A stretch of DNA of 64,000 nt, from contig NZ_CP009159.1 of assembly GCF_000739435.1 (NCBI RefSeq), positions 248,001-312,000 of the forward strand, given 5' to 3'. This stretch comes from Actinobacillus suis ATCC 33415 (lineage in GTDB: Bacteria; Pseudomonadota; Gammaproteobacteria; Enterobacterales; Pasteurellaceae). Below the pieces are notes generated by a model that saw nothing but the letters and a program-made list of their open reading frames with translations, searched no databases and was not told the DNA's origin. Position 1 is the stretch's first letter, and each line of letters opens with the position of its first letter. Shown in pieces: positions 1-8,010 of the stretch. A program made the translations under genes and the position numbers.

Positions 1-2
1 TA

Positions 3-941
3 GATGTGAATGACGTCTATATCGGGAACGGCGTATCGGAATTGATCACAATGTCGATGCAAGCATTGTTAAATGATGGTGATGAAATTTTGATTCCGAT
101 GCCGGATTATCCGCTTTGGACAGCGGCATCAACCCTTGCGGGCGGCAAAGCGGTACATTATCTGTGTGATGAAGAAAACGAATGGTTTCCGGATATTGAA
201 GATATTAAAGCGAAAATCACACCTCGCACCAAAGCCATTTTGGTGATTAACCCGAATAACCCGACCGGTGCGGTTTATAGTCGTTCTGTTTTATTAGAGA
301 TTGCCGAAATTGCTCGTCAGCACAATCTCATTATTTTTGCTGATGAGATCTATGAAAAGATCATTTATGACGGTGCGGTACATCACCATATCGCAGCGCT
401 TGCGCCGGATTTATTATGTGTAACTTATAACGGCTTATCGAAAGCCTATCGCGTTGCTGGTTTCCGTCAAGGTTGGATGGTATTAAGCGGGCCGAAAAAC
501 CATGCGAAAGGGTTTATTGAAGGCTTGGATATGCTGTCTTCAATGCGTTTATGTGCCAATACCCCGATGCAACACGCAATTCAAACGGCATTAGGTGGTT
601 ACCAAAGTATTGATGAGTTCGTGTTACCGGGCGGACGCTTGTTAGAACAACGAGACAAAATGTATGAGTTGTTGGTACAAATTCCGGGGATTTCTTGTGT
701 GAAAGCAAAAGGTGCGCTTTATATGTTCCCGAAAATTGACACGGAAATGTATGGTATTAAAGACGATGCGAAATTTATTTACGACTTATTACAAGCAGAA
801 AAAGTGTTGTTGGTACAAGGCTCCGGTTTTAACTGGCATAAACCGGATCATTTCCGTGTCGTAACCTTGCCTTATGCGCATCAAATTGAAGAAGCATTGG
901 GACGCCTCGCTAACTTCTTAAAAAATTATAAACAATCTTAA
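3..941 (+). CDS. alaA: Alanine-synthesizing transaminase AlaA (5' end cut by window)
   Basis: Class I PLP-dependent aminotransferase, in the AlaA (YfbQ) family that makes alanine from pyruvate and glutamate in the cytoplasm. The reading frame is open to the left edge, so roughly the first 90-95 residues of a ~405-residue family member are missing; the GTG at position 6 is internal, not a start. Within the visible part, the NPNNPTG segment (about residues 82-88), the ADEIY cofactor-binding Asp (about 113) and the Schiff-base Lys in NGLSKAYR (about 146) are all intact. The C terminus is complete. An intrinsic terminator follows 8 bases after the stop. AlaA rather than AspC is chosen from overall similarity to E. 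coli YfbQ as I remember it; sure of the family, fairly sure of the subgroup. Confidence 0.9.
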   Translation, partial: DVNDVYIGNGVSELITMSMQALLNDGDEILIPMPDYPLWTAASTLAGGKAVHYLCDEENEWFPDIEDIKAKITPRTKAILVINPNNPTGAVYSRSVLLEIAEIARQHNLIIFADEIYEKIIYDGAVHHHIAALAPDLLCVTYNGLSKAYRVAGFRQGWMVLSGPKNHAKGFIEGLDMLSSMRLCANTPMQHAIQTALGGYQSIDEFVLPGGRLLEQRDKMYELLVQIPGISCVKAKGALYMFPKIDTEMYGIKDDAKFIYDLLQAEKVLLVQGSGFNWHKPDHFRVVTLPYAHQIEEALGRLANFLKNYKQS

Positions 942-948
942 TCTTTTC

Positions 949-985
949 TCTGCCCCATCCACGGGGCAGATTACTTTTATCTGTC
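949..985 (+). terminator. Intrinsic terminator after alaA
   Basis: Perfect 8-bp stem TCTGCCCC/GGGGCAGA (949-956 with 963-970) around a 6-base loop, followed by the T-rich TTACTTTTAT. It separates alaA from the permease pair beginning at 996. Confidence 0.85.
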
Positions 986-995
986 TAGCTATTAT

Positions 996-1889
996 ATGCA
1001 ACTCGGTATTATTTATTCACTTTCCGCTTCCGCATTATTCGGCGGAATGTATTATCTCGCCACCTTACTACGCCCGCTTTCCGGTGAGAGCTTATTCGGC
1101 ATTCGTATGGTTGTTACCTTACCTTTTCTATTTTTCGTGATTTTCGTGTTGAAGAAACAACATGAATTTTTTGCGTTTGCAAAGCGTTTGAAACAACAAC
1201 CTCATTTAATTCTCGTCATATTGATCACTTCAGCGATTGTCGGCTCGCAAATGTGGCTTTTCTTATGGGCGCCAAATAGCGGCAAAGCGTTGGAAGTTTC
1301 AATGGGTTATTTGCTGATGCCGATCGTCATGGTGGCTTTCGGACGTTTGGTTTATAAAGAAAGTCTATCCCGTGTGAAGTGGTTGGCGATTATTTTTGCA
1401 ACATTAGGCGTGTTAAATAGCGTCATTTTTGCCGGTGGTATTTCTTGGGAAGGCGTTTTTGTTTTTGTTGGTTATCCGGTTTATTTCCATATCCGTCGAA
1501 AATTCCAGTTAAGTAATATCTATAGTTTTATCTTTGAAATTATGTTCCTGATTCCCATTTCGCTGTATTTTATTTGGAATACCGATATGGATTTTATTTA
1601 TGCGCAAAATCCGAATATTTACTACTTTATTGCGATTTTAAGCGTAGTAAGTGGCACAGCGCTGCTTTCTTACACATTAGCCAGCACCATATTGCCGTTT
1701 AATGTACTTGGCTTATTAGGTTACTTAGAGCCGACATTTATGATGATAATTTCATTTTTAATCGGTGAGCGATTGGATCCAAATTCCTATTTTCTGATGA
1801 CCTGTTTGGTGATTGCGGTATTTTTCTTAATTTTAGACGGTCTTTTCAGTATCCGAAAACAGCGTAAAAAAGTGATCGCGGAGAATTAA
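996..1889 (+). CDS. DMT-superfamily (RarD/EamA-like) inner-membrane permease, copy 1
   Basis: 297-residue, very hydrophobic protein with about ten predicted membrane segments arranged as two EamA-like halves, as in RarD. It shares many positions with the next gene (for example LATLLRPLSGES here and FAILLRPLNGES there, LFLWAPNSGKA here and LFLWAPNNGQA there), so the two are tandem paralogues. The stop codon TAA is followed immediately by the ATG of copy 2, so they are almost certainly cotranscribed and translationally coupled. Substrate is unknown; RarD was named from chloramphenicol sensitivity, but the natural cargo is not established and nothing here reveals it. Confidence 0.85.
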   Translation: MQLGIIYSLSASALFGGMYYLATLLRPLSGESLFGIRMVVTLPFLFFVIFVLKKQHEFFAFAKRLKQQPHLILVILITSAIVGSQMWLFLWAPNSGKALEVSMGYLLMPIVMVAFGRLVYKESLSRVKWLAIIFATLGVLNSVIFAGGISWEGVFVFVGYPVYFHIRRKFQLSNIYSFIFEIMFLIPISLYFIWNTDMDFIYAQNPNIYYFIAILSVVSGTALLSYTLASTILPFNVLGLLGYLEPTFMMIISFLIGERLDPNSYFLMTCLVIAVFFLILDGLFSIRKQRKKVIAEN

Positions 1890-2756
1890 ATGTTAAAGGG
1901 CATCTTATGCTGTATGAGCGCCAACTTCTTATTTGGTTTGGGTTATTACTTCGCAATCTTATTGCGCCCGCTCAATGGCGAAAGTATGTTTGGCTTCCGT
2001 ATTGTGGTGCTAGCGCCCTTTATCTTATTAGCGATTTTACTGTTTAAACAAACGGCGAAATTTCAGCAGCTTTGGCAAAAAATCAAGCAAAATCCACCGC
2101 TTGTCTTGGTGCTGTTATTGCTTGCTTTGAATACCGGCATTCAGCTTTGGTTATTTTTATGGGCGCCGAATAACGGGCAAGCGATTGAAGTTTCGATTGG
2201 TTATTTATTACTGCCGATTGTAGCGGTAGCATTGGGTAAAATTGTGTTTAAAGAACATTTTACTTTATTGAAATGGTTGTCACTTGGTTTTGCTGTGATC
2301 GGTGTGGCTTCCAATATTTGGCTGACCGGTTCGTTTTCGTGGGCGACCATTGTCGCCGGTGTCGGTTATCCGCTGTACATTACGCTACGCCGCTATTTCG
2401 GTATTAATACGCTTGCCACCTTTTTCGTTGAGCTGCTGTTAGTGATGCCGTTTGCCGGTTATTTTATTGCACAAACCGATATGCAGCCGATTATTGTTGG
2501 CAATCAGTATATTTATTATTTTTTGGCTTTGTTCGGCTTAGTCAACGGTGCTGCATTTATCTTATATATTGCCTCCAGTAATTTATTACCAGTCAATGTG
2601 CTTGGTTTACTCGGTTATGTAGAACCGCTGGTAATGCTTTGTGTTTCGTTTATGATTGGCGAAGTATTGGATTCCAAATCCTACCTGTTAATGGTTTGTT
2701 TAGCGTTAGCGATTACTTTATTAACTATTGATAACTTTAGATTGACACGTAAGTGA
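1890..2756 (+). CDS. DMT-superfamily (RarD/EamA-like) inner-membrane permease, copy 2
   Basis: 288 residues, about ten membrane helices, paralogous to the gene directly upstream. It starts at the base after the upstream stop, with GGAG of the upstream 3' end (about 1880-1883) as a possible ribosome site. Members of this family usually work as homodimers or as single ten-helix transporters, so a coupled pair could form a heterodimer; that is inference. An uptake signal and then a strong intrinsic terminator lie between this gene and priA. Confidence 0.85.
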   Translation: MLKGILCCMSANFLFGLGYYFAILLRPLNGESMFGFRIVVLAPFILLAILLFKQTAKFQQLWQKIKQNPPLVLVLLLLALNTGIQLWLFLWAPNNGQAIEVSIGYLLLPIVAVALGKIVFKEHFTLLKWLSLGFAVIGVASNIWLTGSFSWATIVAGVGYPLYITLRRYFGINTLATFFVELLLVMPFAGYFIAQTDMQPIIVGNQYIYYFLALFGLVNGAAFILYIASSNLLPVNVLGLLGYVEPLVMLCVSFMIGEVLDSKSYLLMVCLALAITLLTIDNFRLTRK

Positions 2757-2781
2757 TTGAATGTGCTTTTAAGCCAGAGTG

Positions 2782-2815
2782 ACAAGCGGTCAAATTTTTA
2801 TGATTTTTTGCAAAA
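2782..2815 (+). repeat. DNA uptake signal sequence (Apl type), extended form
   Basis: ACAAGCGGT at 2782-2790, followed by CAAATTTTTA and then TTTTTTGCAAAA: the full extended uptake signal of the A. pleuropneumoniae subclade. Other exact 9-mers on this strand begin at 10454, 14710, 20966, 32950, 35135, 36865, 51791 and 52777. Complement copies (ACCGCTTGT) begin at 3334, 3441, 5147, 10438, 12252, 16853, 29435, 30631, 43988, 49945 and 56348. Copies occur both inside genes and between them. The list was made by eye and may miss some. Confidence 0.9.
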
Positions 2816-2821
2816 CCTCCG

Positions 2822-2859
2822 AGGACAATAGATAATAAGCTATTGTCCTTTCATTTTTA
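2822..2859 (+). terminator. Intrinsic terminator between the DMT pair and priA
   Basis: Perfect 10-bp stem AGGACAATAG/CTATTGTCCT (2822-2831 with 2840-2849), 8-base loop, then TTCATTTTTA. The priA start codon is only 7 bases beyond the T-tract, so priA expression must come from read-through or from a promoter inside this short region. Confidence 0.85.
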
Positions 2860-2865
2860 TAGATT

Positions 2866-5082
2866 ATGTCGAAGCTAGTTAGAGTGGCATTGCCTGTGCC
2901 GTTACATCGTTATTTTGATTATTTGCTGCCGCCGTTTTTGTCGGCAGTCAAAGGCGTGCGTGTTGAAGTGCCTTTCGGTAATCAAACGAAAATTGGCGTG
3001 GTGGTGGATTTTCCCGAAACGAGCGATGTGCCTGAAGAGAAGCTAAAACCGATTAAAACGGTATTAGATTTAGAACCGATTTTTGACGATGAAATTTGGA
3101 CGCTGCTCAGTTGGGCGGCTCGTTATTATCACGCGCCTATCGGTGAAGTGGCGATCAATGCCTTGCCGGTGAAATTACGTAACGGCGATAGCACCGAAAG
3201 ATCGCAACCGGATTACTTTGCGGTTACCGAAGCCGGGCGGGCTGCATTGCTTTCGGGTGAAAACAGACGAGCGAAAAAACAGCAAGATTTACTGGCGGAA
3301 CTGGCAGAAATTGCAAATTTTTTTGAAAAACCGACCGCTTGTAGCCAATCGGCTTGGAAAGGGCTATTGGAAAAAAACTATATCGAACCGGTTAATGTGC
3401 CGTTTGAGCCGCAACATTGGCAAAAAAAATTGCAAAATCGACCGCTTGTAAATTTGCAGAATCGACTGGTATTAAATAAACAGCAAACCTTGGTCGTTAG
3501 CCGTTTAACGGTACAAAACGGCTTTGAAACCTTTTTATTGAATGGTGTGACCGGTTCGGGTAAAACTGAAGTGTATCTGCAAGTGATTGAAGAGGTGTTA
3601 AAGCGAGGCGAACAAGTGTTGGTGTTAGTGCCGGAAATCGGACTGACCCCACAAACGGTACAACGATTTAAAGCCCGTTTTAATGTTGAAATTGACGTGC
3701 TGCATTCGAATATGAATGAAACCGAGCGCTTGAATGCTTGGTTGCGAGCAAAAAACGGTGAAAGTGCGATTATCATCGGCACGCGTTCGGCATTGTTCAG
3801 CCAGTTTGAGAAATTGGGTTTAATCATTATTGATGAAGAACACGATAGTTCTTTCAAACAACAAGACGGCTGGCGTTATCACGCAAGAGATTTGGCAATT
3901 TTACGGGCGAAAAATTTACATATCCCGATTATTTTGGGTTCTGCAACGCCAAGTTTGGAAAGCGTACAAAACGTTCAAAACGGTAAGTTTATTGAGCTAT
4001 CTTTAACCGCTCGTGCCGGTAATGCTCAACAGGCGAAACAGCAATTGATTGATTTAAAAACACAGCGTATTACCGCCGGACTTTCCGACCGCTTATTAGC
4101 GATGATGAAACGGCATTTGGAGCAAGGCAATCAGGTGATGTTGTTTTTAAATCGCCGCGGCTTTGCACCGGTTTTACTTTGTCACGAGTGTGGCTGGATG
4201 TGTGAATGTGACGCTTGTGAAAAGCCTTACACTTATCATCAGAAACAGAAAATTTTGCGTTGCCATCACTGTTCTTCACAGCGAGTGATTCCTCGCCAGT
4301 GCGGACATTGCGGCTCAACTAATCTGATTACAACAGGTGTGGGGACAGAGCAGTTGGAGCAAGTGTTAAGTGAGCAATTCCCAACTTACCAAATTAGCCG
4401 TATCGACCGAGATTCCACCGCTCGTAAAGGAGCATTGGAAAATCACTTAAATGATATCCGAGAAGGCAAAAGCCAAATTTTGATTGGCACGCAAATGCTA
4501 GCGAAAGGACACCATTTTCCGAATGTAACTTTAGTGGCGATTGTGAATGTAGATTCGGCTCTGTTTTCGACCGACTTCCGTGCGGAAGAACGTTTGGCAC
4601 AGCTTTATGTGCAAGTGGCGGGACGTGCTGGACGAGCGGAAAAGCAGGGCGAAGTGGTATTACAAACTCATTATCCGGAACATCCGTTGCTCAAGACTTT
4701 GTTAGAACAAGGTTATTTGGCGTTTGCACAAGAAGCGTTAAAAATGCGTAAAGTGATGGGGTTGCCGCCGTTTGCTGCGCAAGTATTGCTACGAGCAACC
4801 GGTAAAGACAATCAGCAAGTAGTAAATCTTTTGCAAAATTTGACCGCTTACTTCCAGCAAAAAAGCACGGAACTCGGTTTACAGGATATTCAAATTCTAC
4901 CGCCTTTTTCCGCACCGATGGCAAAAAAAGCAGGGCATTATCGCTGGCTGTTATTAATTCAGCATCGCTCAAGAGGCGTATTACAACAGTTGATCGATCA
5001 ATTTGATTTGGATAAAGCCAATTTAGGCTTACAAAATAATATTCGTTTAACCTTAGATATCGATCCGCAAGAAATCGGCTAA
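2866..5082 (+). CDS. priA: Primosomal replication restart helicase PriA
   Basis: 738-residue superfamily 2 DNA helicase that recognises stalled forks and loads the replicative helicase. N-terminal 3'-DNA-binding domain (about 1-105), then Walker A GVTGSGKTE (about 227-235), DEEH box (about 324), and the zinc-binding cysteine cluster (CHEC, CECDAC, CHHC and CGHCG between about 439 and 485), followed by the C-terminal helicase half. Length matches the family. No Shine-Dalgarno motif precedes ATG 2866. Two complement uptake signals at 3334 and 3441 fall in the linker before the helicase core, so uptake signals have been accommodated in the least constrained part of the protein. Confidence 0.97.
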   Translation: MSKLVRVALPVPLHRYFDYLLPPFLSAVKGVRVEVPFGNQTKIGVVVDFPETSDVPEEKLKPIKTVLDLEPIFDDEIWTLLSWAARYYHAPIGEVAINALPVKLRNGDSTERSQPDYFAVTEAGRAALLSGENRRAKKQQDLLAELAEIANFFEKPTACSQSAWKGLLEKNYIEPVNVPFEPQHWQKKLQNRPLVNLQNRLVLNKQQTLVVSRLTVQNGFETFLLNGVTGSGKTEVYLQVIEEVLKRGEQVLVLVPEIGLTPQTVQRFKARFNVEIDVLHSNMNETERLNAWLRAKNGESAIIIGTRSALFSQFEKLGLIIIDEEHDSSFKQQDGWRYHARDLAILRAKNLHIPIILGSATPSLESVQNVQNGKFIELSLTARAGNAQQAKQQLIDLKTQRITAGLSDRLLAMMKRHLEQGNQVMLFLNRRGFAPVLLCHECGWMCECDACEKPYTYHQKQKILRCHHCSSQRVIPRQCGHCGSTNLITTGVGTEQLEQVLSEQFPTYQISRIDRDSTARKGALENHLNDIREGKSQILIGTQMLAKGHHFPNVTLVAIVNVDSALFSTDFRAEERLAQLYVQVAGRAGRAEKQGEVVLQTHYPEHPLLKTLLEQGYLAFAQEALKMRKVMGLPPFAAQVLLRATGKDNQQVVNLLQNLTAYFQQKSTELGLQDIQILPPFSAPMAKKAGHYRWLLLIQHRSRGVLQQLIDQFDLDKANLGLQNNIRLTLDIDPQEIG

Positions 5083-5091
5083 CAGCGGATT

Positions 5092-5160
5092 CATACGATA
5101 AGCGGTTTGATTTTCCTCGTTTTTTGCAAAAAATAACGAAAATCAGACCGCTTGTTATGT
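5092..5160. terminator. Paired uptake-signal dyad between priA and the YdcF-like gene
   Basis: TAAGCGGTTTGATTTTCCTCG on the left and CGAAAATCAGACCGCTT on the right form a long hairpin around the TTTTTTGCAAAAAA stretch, with A/T runs on both sides. It lies between convergent genes (priA on plus, 5165-5908 on minus) and is best read as a bidirectional terminator built from an inverted pair of uptake signals. Confidence 0.7.
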
Positions 5161-5164
5161 AAGG

Positions 5165-5908
5165 CTAGAGGGATTCTTTTAGGTAGCCCATCCATTCTTT
5201 CAGTGAAATCATCACACTGCTCAACGCTCCGGCTTGCGGAAGATAATAGAAATAATTGTAGTAATCTTCCGGTGTAACGCCTGCACCGGTACTTGCCGGT
5301 AACACTTCAAAACCTTGCTTTTCAAACAACATTTTAGCGCGTTTCATATGCCATTGGTTGGTGACCAAGACAATTTTATTGATGCCTTCTTTAGCTAACA
5401 TTTCACGAGAAAATTGCGCATTTTCTTTGGTGGTTTTTGCTTTTTCTTCCAACCATTTTGCTTTTACTTGGAAGAATTGTTCAAATTCTTTTGCCATCAT
5501 TGCTGCTTCGGAATTGCCGTTCGGACTGCTTCCGGTCACTAAAATCGGTAGTGATGTTTCTTTAGTTAAAAAAGCTCCGTATCGCATACGATCAAGAGTG
5601 GAATCACCGGTAGCAATGTTGCCGAATAATTCTTGGCTGTCCCGCATACCACCGCTTAATACCACAATCGCTTGAGCAGAGCGGTAATCATCAAGAGTTA
5701 AATTATCATTGGTTACTAATGAATCACTGAGCTTGGTTGCAACAAGAGGAGTGCTGATCAGATACAAGACGATAATGCCGAATGCGGCTAGGAAACGGCT
5801 TAATTTTTTGTAGTGAAAACGTGCGAGTATCAGAGAAAGGATCCAAAGTAGCGCAATGCTAAACGGCGGTAAGATAATTGATGTCAGCAGTTTGGTTAGA
5901 AAAAACAT
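5165..5908 (-). CDS. YdcF/ElyC-type DUF218 membrane-anchored protein
   Basis: 247 residues. Two hydrophobic segments at the N terminus (about 1-30 and 38-58) anchor a DUF218 domain (about 75-245) that carries the family features: AIVVLSGG near 80-90, ILVTGSSPNG near 145 and LVTNQWHM near 205. In E. coli the related ElyC, SanA and YdcF are envelope-associated proteins linked to peptidoglycan and lipid-carrier homeostasis; the biochemical activity is unsettled. ElyC-like by topology, but SanA or YdcF assignment is possible. It is divergent from neuD, with about 90 bp between the two starts. Confidence 0.8.
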   Translation of the reverse strand: MFFLTKLLTSIILPPFSIALLWILSLILARFHYKKLSRFLAAFGIIVLYLISTPLVATKLSDSLVTNDNLTLDDYRSAQAIVVLSGGMRDSQELFGNIATGDSTLDRMRYGAFLTKETSLPILVTGSSPNGNSEAAMMAKEFEQFFQVKAKWLEEKAKTTKENAQFSREMLAKEGINKIVLVTNQWHMKRAKMLFEKQGFEVLPASTGAGVTPEDYYNYFYYLPQAGALSSVMISLKEWMGYLKESL

Positions 5909-5996
5909 TGTTGCTCCCGATAGATAAATATTTTGCGTATTTTCTACGATTTATTGCTAAAATGCACATTCTATTTCTCTTTGAGTGAAAGATACG

Positions 5997-6629
5997 ATGA
6001 GAAAAAAAATTGTACTAATAGGTGCCGGCGGTTACGCTAAGTCTGTTTTAGACTCGTTAGATGAGCAACAGTTCGAGTTCTGTGGGTTTATTGATAATTT
6101 TAAACCAACCGGTTGTTCGCATTTAGGCTATCCGATTCTGGCACATACGATCCAAGAATTTGAACAGCGAGATCAATATTGCTATTTCGTTAGTATTGGC
6201 AATAACGAGCATCGCCTCGAAAAATTTTTAGCGTTAACTCAGTTGGGCTGCGAAATTGTGAATGTGATTGATAAAACCGCAATTGTGTCCAATCGTTCTC
6301 AACTGGGGAAAGGCGTATTTGTCGGCAAAATGGCAATCGTGAATGCGGGGGTAACGGTTGGTGATAACGTGGTTATCAACACGAAAGCCTTGGTTGAACA
6401 TGGTTGTTTTATCGGCAATCACTGCAATATTTCGACCAATACGACACTAAACGGTGATGTGATTGTCGAAGATTATGCCTTTGTCGGCAGCTCGTCTGTG
6501 GTGAATGGTCAGCTACGTATCGGTGAAAAAGCGATGGTTGGCTCCGGTGCGGTGGTGATTCGTAATGTCGAACCTCGTACGGTGGTGGCGGGTGTACCGG
6601 CTAAATTTATTAAAGAACATAATCATTAA
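5997..6629 (+). CDS. neuD: Sialic-acid O-acetyltransferase family protein NeuD
   Basis: 210 residues. N-terminal Rossmann-like PglD domain with the GAGGYAKSVLDSL loop, then a left-handed beta helix of hexapeptide repeats (about 90-200) ending in the usual GSGAVVIRNV/AGVPAKFIK signature. NeuD proteins acetylate sialic acid or a precursor and support sialic-acid synthesis. A GTG at 5985 would add four residues, but ATG 5997 begins exactly at the conserved MRKKIVLIGAGG and is preferred. First gene of the neuDBAC set, 27 bp before neuB; gene order matches the E. coli K1 neuDBAC block as remembered. Confidence 0.88.
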   Translation: MRKKIVLIGAGGYAKSVLDSLDEQQFEFCGFIDNFKPTGCSHLGYPILAHTIQEFEQRDQYCYFVSIGNNEHRLEKFLALTQLGCEIVNVIDKTAIVSNRSQLGKGVFVGKMAIVNAGVTVGDNVVINTKALVEHGCFIGNHCNISTNTTLNGDVIVEDYAFVGSSSVVNGQLRIGEKAMVGSGAVVIRNVEPRTVVAGVPAKFIKEHNH

Positions 6630-6656
6630 GAAAAGTCTCTATAGGAAGCAAATTAA

Positions 6657-7694
6657 ATGAGTAAAGTATTTATCGTGGCAGAAATCGGTTGTAACCATAA
6701 CGGTGATCCTGCGTTAGCGAAAAAAATGGTGGATGTGGCGAAAGAATGTGGGGTGGATGCGGTAAAATTCCAAACCTTCAAAGCGGATAAATTAATTTCA
6801 AAATATGCGCCGAAAGCGGAATATCAAAAAGTCACGACCGGTACGGCTGATTCTCAATTAGAGATGACCCGTAAACTGGAATTACCTTATGATGAATTTG
6901 TGAAATTAGAAGCTTACGCACGTTCATTAGGTTTAGAGGTGTTTTCAACACCGTTCGATTTTGAGTCGATTGATTTTTTAGCCAGCCAGCAGCAAAAAGT
7001 GTGGAAAATTCCGTCAGGTGAATTAACCAACTTGCCGTATTTAGAAAAAATTGCACGTTTACCGATTGAAGGTAAAACCATTGTGATTTCAACCGGTATG
7101 GCAACAATTGAAGAGACAAAACAATCACTTAAAGTTTTGGAAGATAATGGGATGGCGAAAAAAGACATCACCATTTTACACTGCAATACCGAATATCCGA
7201 CTCCTTACGAAGATGTGAACTTAAATGCATTCCATCAATTAAAACAGGAATTCGGCGAATACAGTTTAGGTTTCTCAGACCATTCAGCGGGCTACTTTGC
7301 GGGGCTTGCGGCAGTACCTTACGGTATTACTTTTATTGAGAAACATTTTACTTTAGATAAAAACTTTGAAGGTCCGGACCATAAAGCATCGGTCACGCCG
7401 GAAGAATTAAAATTATTATGTGAAGGGATTCGTGCAGTAGAAAAATCACTCGGTTCTTCAGAAAAAATCGTGACCAATTCGGAAGCAAAAAACAAAATCG
7501 TGGCGCGTAAATCAATTATTGCCGCTCGTCCAATCAAAAAAGGCGAAATTTTTACTACCGATAACATTACCACCAAACGCCCGGGCAATGGTATTAGCCC
7601 GATGTTCTGGTATGAGGTATTAGGTAAAGAAGCGCAACAGGATTTTGAAGAAGATCAGCTGATTGCCGACAGTCGTTTTGAAAACCAAATGTAA
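6657..7694 (+). CDS. neuB: N-acetylneuraminate synthase NeuB
   Basis: 345 residues. Condenses ManNAc with phosphoenolpyruvate to Neu5Ac. A NeuB TIM barrel (about 1-270, with VAEIGCNHNGD at the start, AVKFQTF near 35-42 and GFSDHSAG near 205) is followed by the C-terminal antifreeze-like SAF domain (about 285-345, IIAARPIKKGEIFTTDNITTK). Typical length. AGGA lies 10 bases before the ATG. Followed by a strong terminator and then the inverted-repeat element, so the downstream neuA-neuC part is probably served by its own promoter or by read-through. Confidence 0.96.
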   Translation: MSKVFIVAEIGCNHNGDPALAKKMVDVAKECGVDAVKFQTFKADKLISKYAPKAEYQKVTTGTADSQLEMTRKLELPYDEFVKLEAYARSLGLEVFSTPFDFESIDFLASQQQKVWKIPSGELTNLPYLEKIARLPIEGKTIVISTGMATIEETKQSLKVLEDNGMAKKDITILHCNTEYPTPYEDVNLNAFHQLKQEFGEYSLGFSDHSAGYFAGLAAVPYGITFIEKHFTLDKNFEGPDHKASVTPEELKLLCEGIRAVEKSLGSSEKIVTNSEAKNKIVARKSIIAARPIKKGEIFTTDNITTKRPGNGISPMFWYEVLGKEAQQDFEEDQLIADSRFENQM

Positions 7695-7699
7695 TTCTC

Positions 7700-7721
7700 G
7701 CCCCCATTTGGGGGCATTTTT
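7700..7721 (+). terminator. Intrinsic terminator after neuB
   Basis: GCCCCC (7700-7705), ATTT loop, GGGGGC (7710-7715), then ATTTTT. A compact, GC-rich, textbook terminator placed in the middle of the sialic-acid gene set. Confidence 0.9.
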
Positions 7722-7725
7722 AGCT

Positions 7726-7995
7726 TAGGGTCTGTTTATCTTTCATTAACAGCTGCGTTGTTGCCTAAAATAGCCACAGGCTAGGCGTAAACGTAGTGAA
7801 TAGCAGCCCTATTAACAAGTTTTACAACGATGCAGGTGGCTATTTTAGGCACAACCCAACTGGGACGGGCTTATTTTCCGCCAACTCTGCGTTAAAAACC
7901 GTTTGTTTAGAATAACTAAACGGCACGTTTTTCTGCCTTGATTTGGCGAAAAATATGCTCCGTCGCAGCCGTTTATGAAAGATAAACAGACCCTA
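7726..7995. mobile_element. 266-bp MITE-like element with 30-bp inverted ends and TA duplication
   Basis: The ends 7728-7757 and 7964-7993 are inverted copies of each other over 30 bp with two mismatches, beginning GGGTCTGTTTATCTTTCAT. Directly outside each end is TA (7726-7727 and 7994-7995), as expected for a TA target duplication. Inside there are two further large inverted repeats: 7757-7776 with 7836-7855 (TGCCTAAAATAGCCAC), and 7871-7884 with 7943-7955 (TTATTTTCCGCCAA against TTGGCGAAAAATA), the latter enclosing a third dyad around CCGTTTGTTTAG. No credible ORF. The pattern fits a non-autonomous miniature transposon of a TA-targeting (IS630/Tc1-like) transposase; the transposase family is inference. 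Confidence 0.8.
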
Positions 7996-8010
7996 TAAGC
8001 GGTCAAATTT

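Noticed and set aside
3378..3857. 159-residue open frame antisense to priA
   Set aside because: Lies fully within the PriA helicase core and has no family features.
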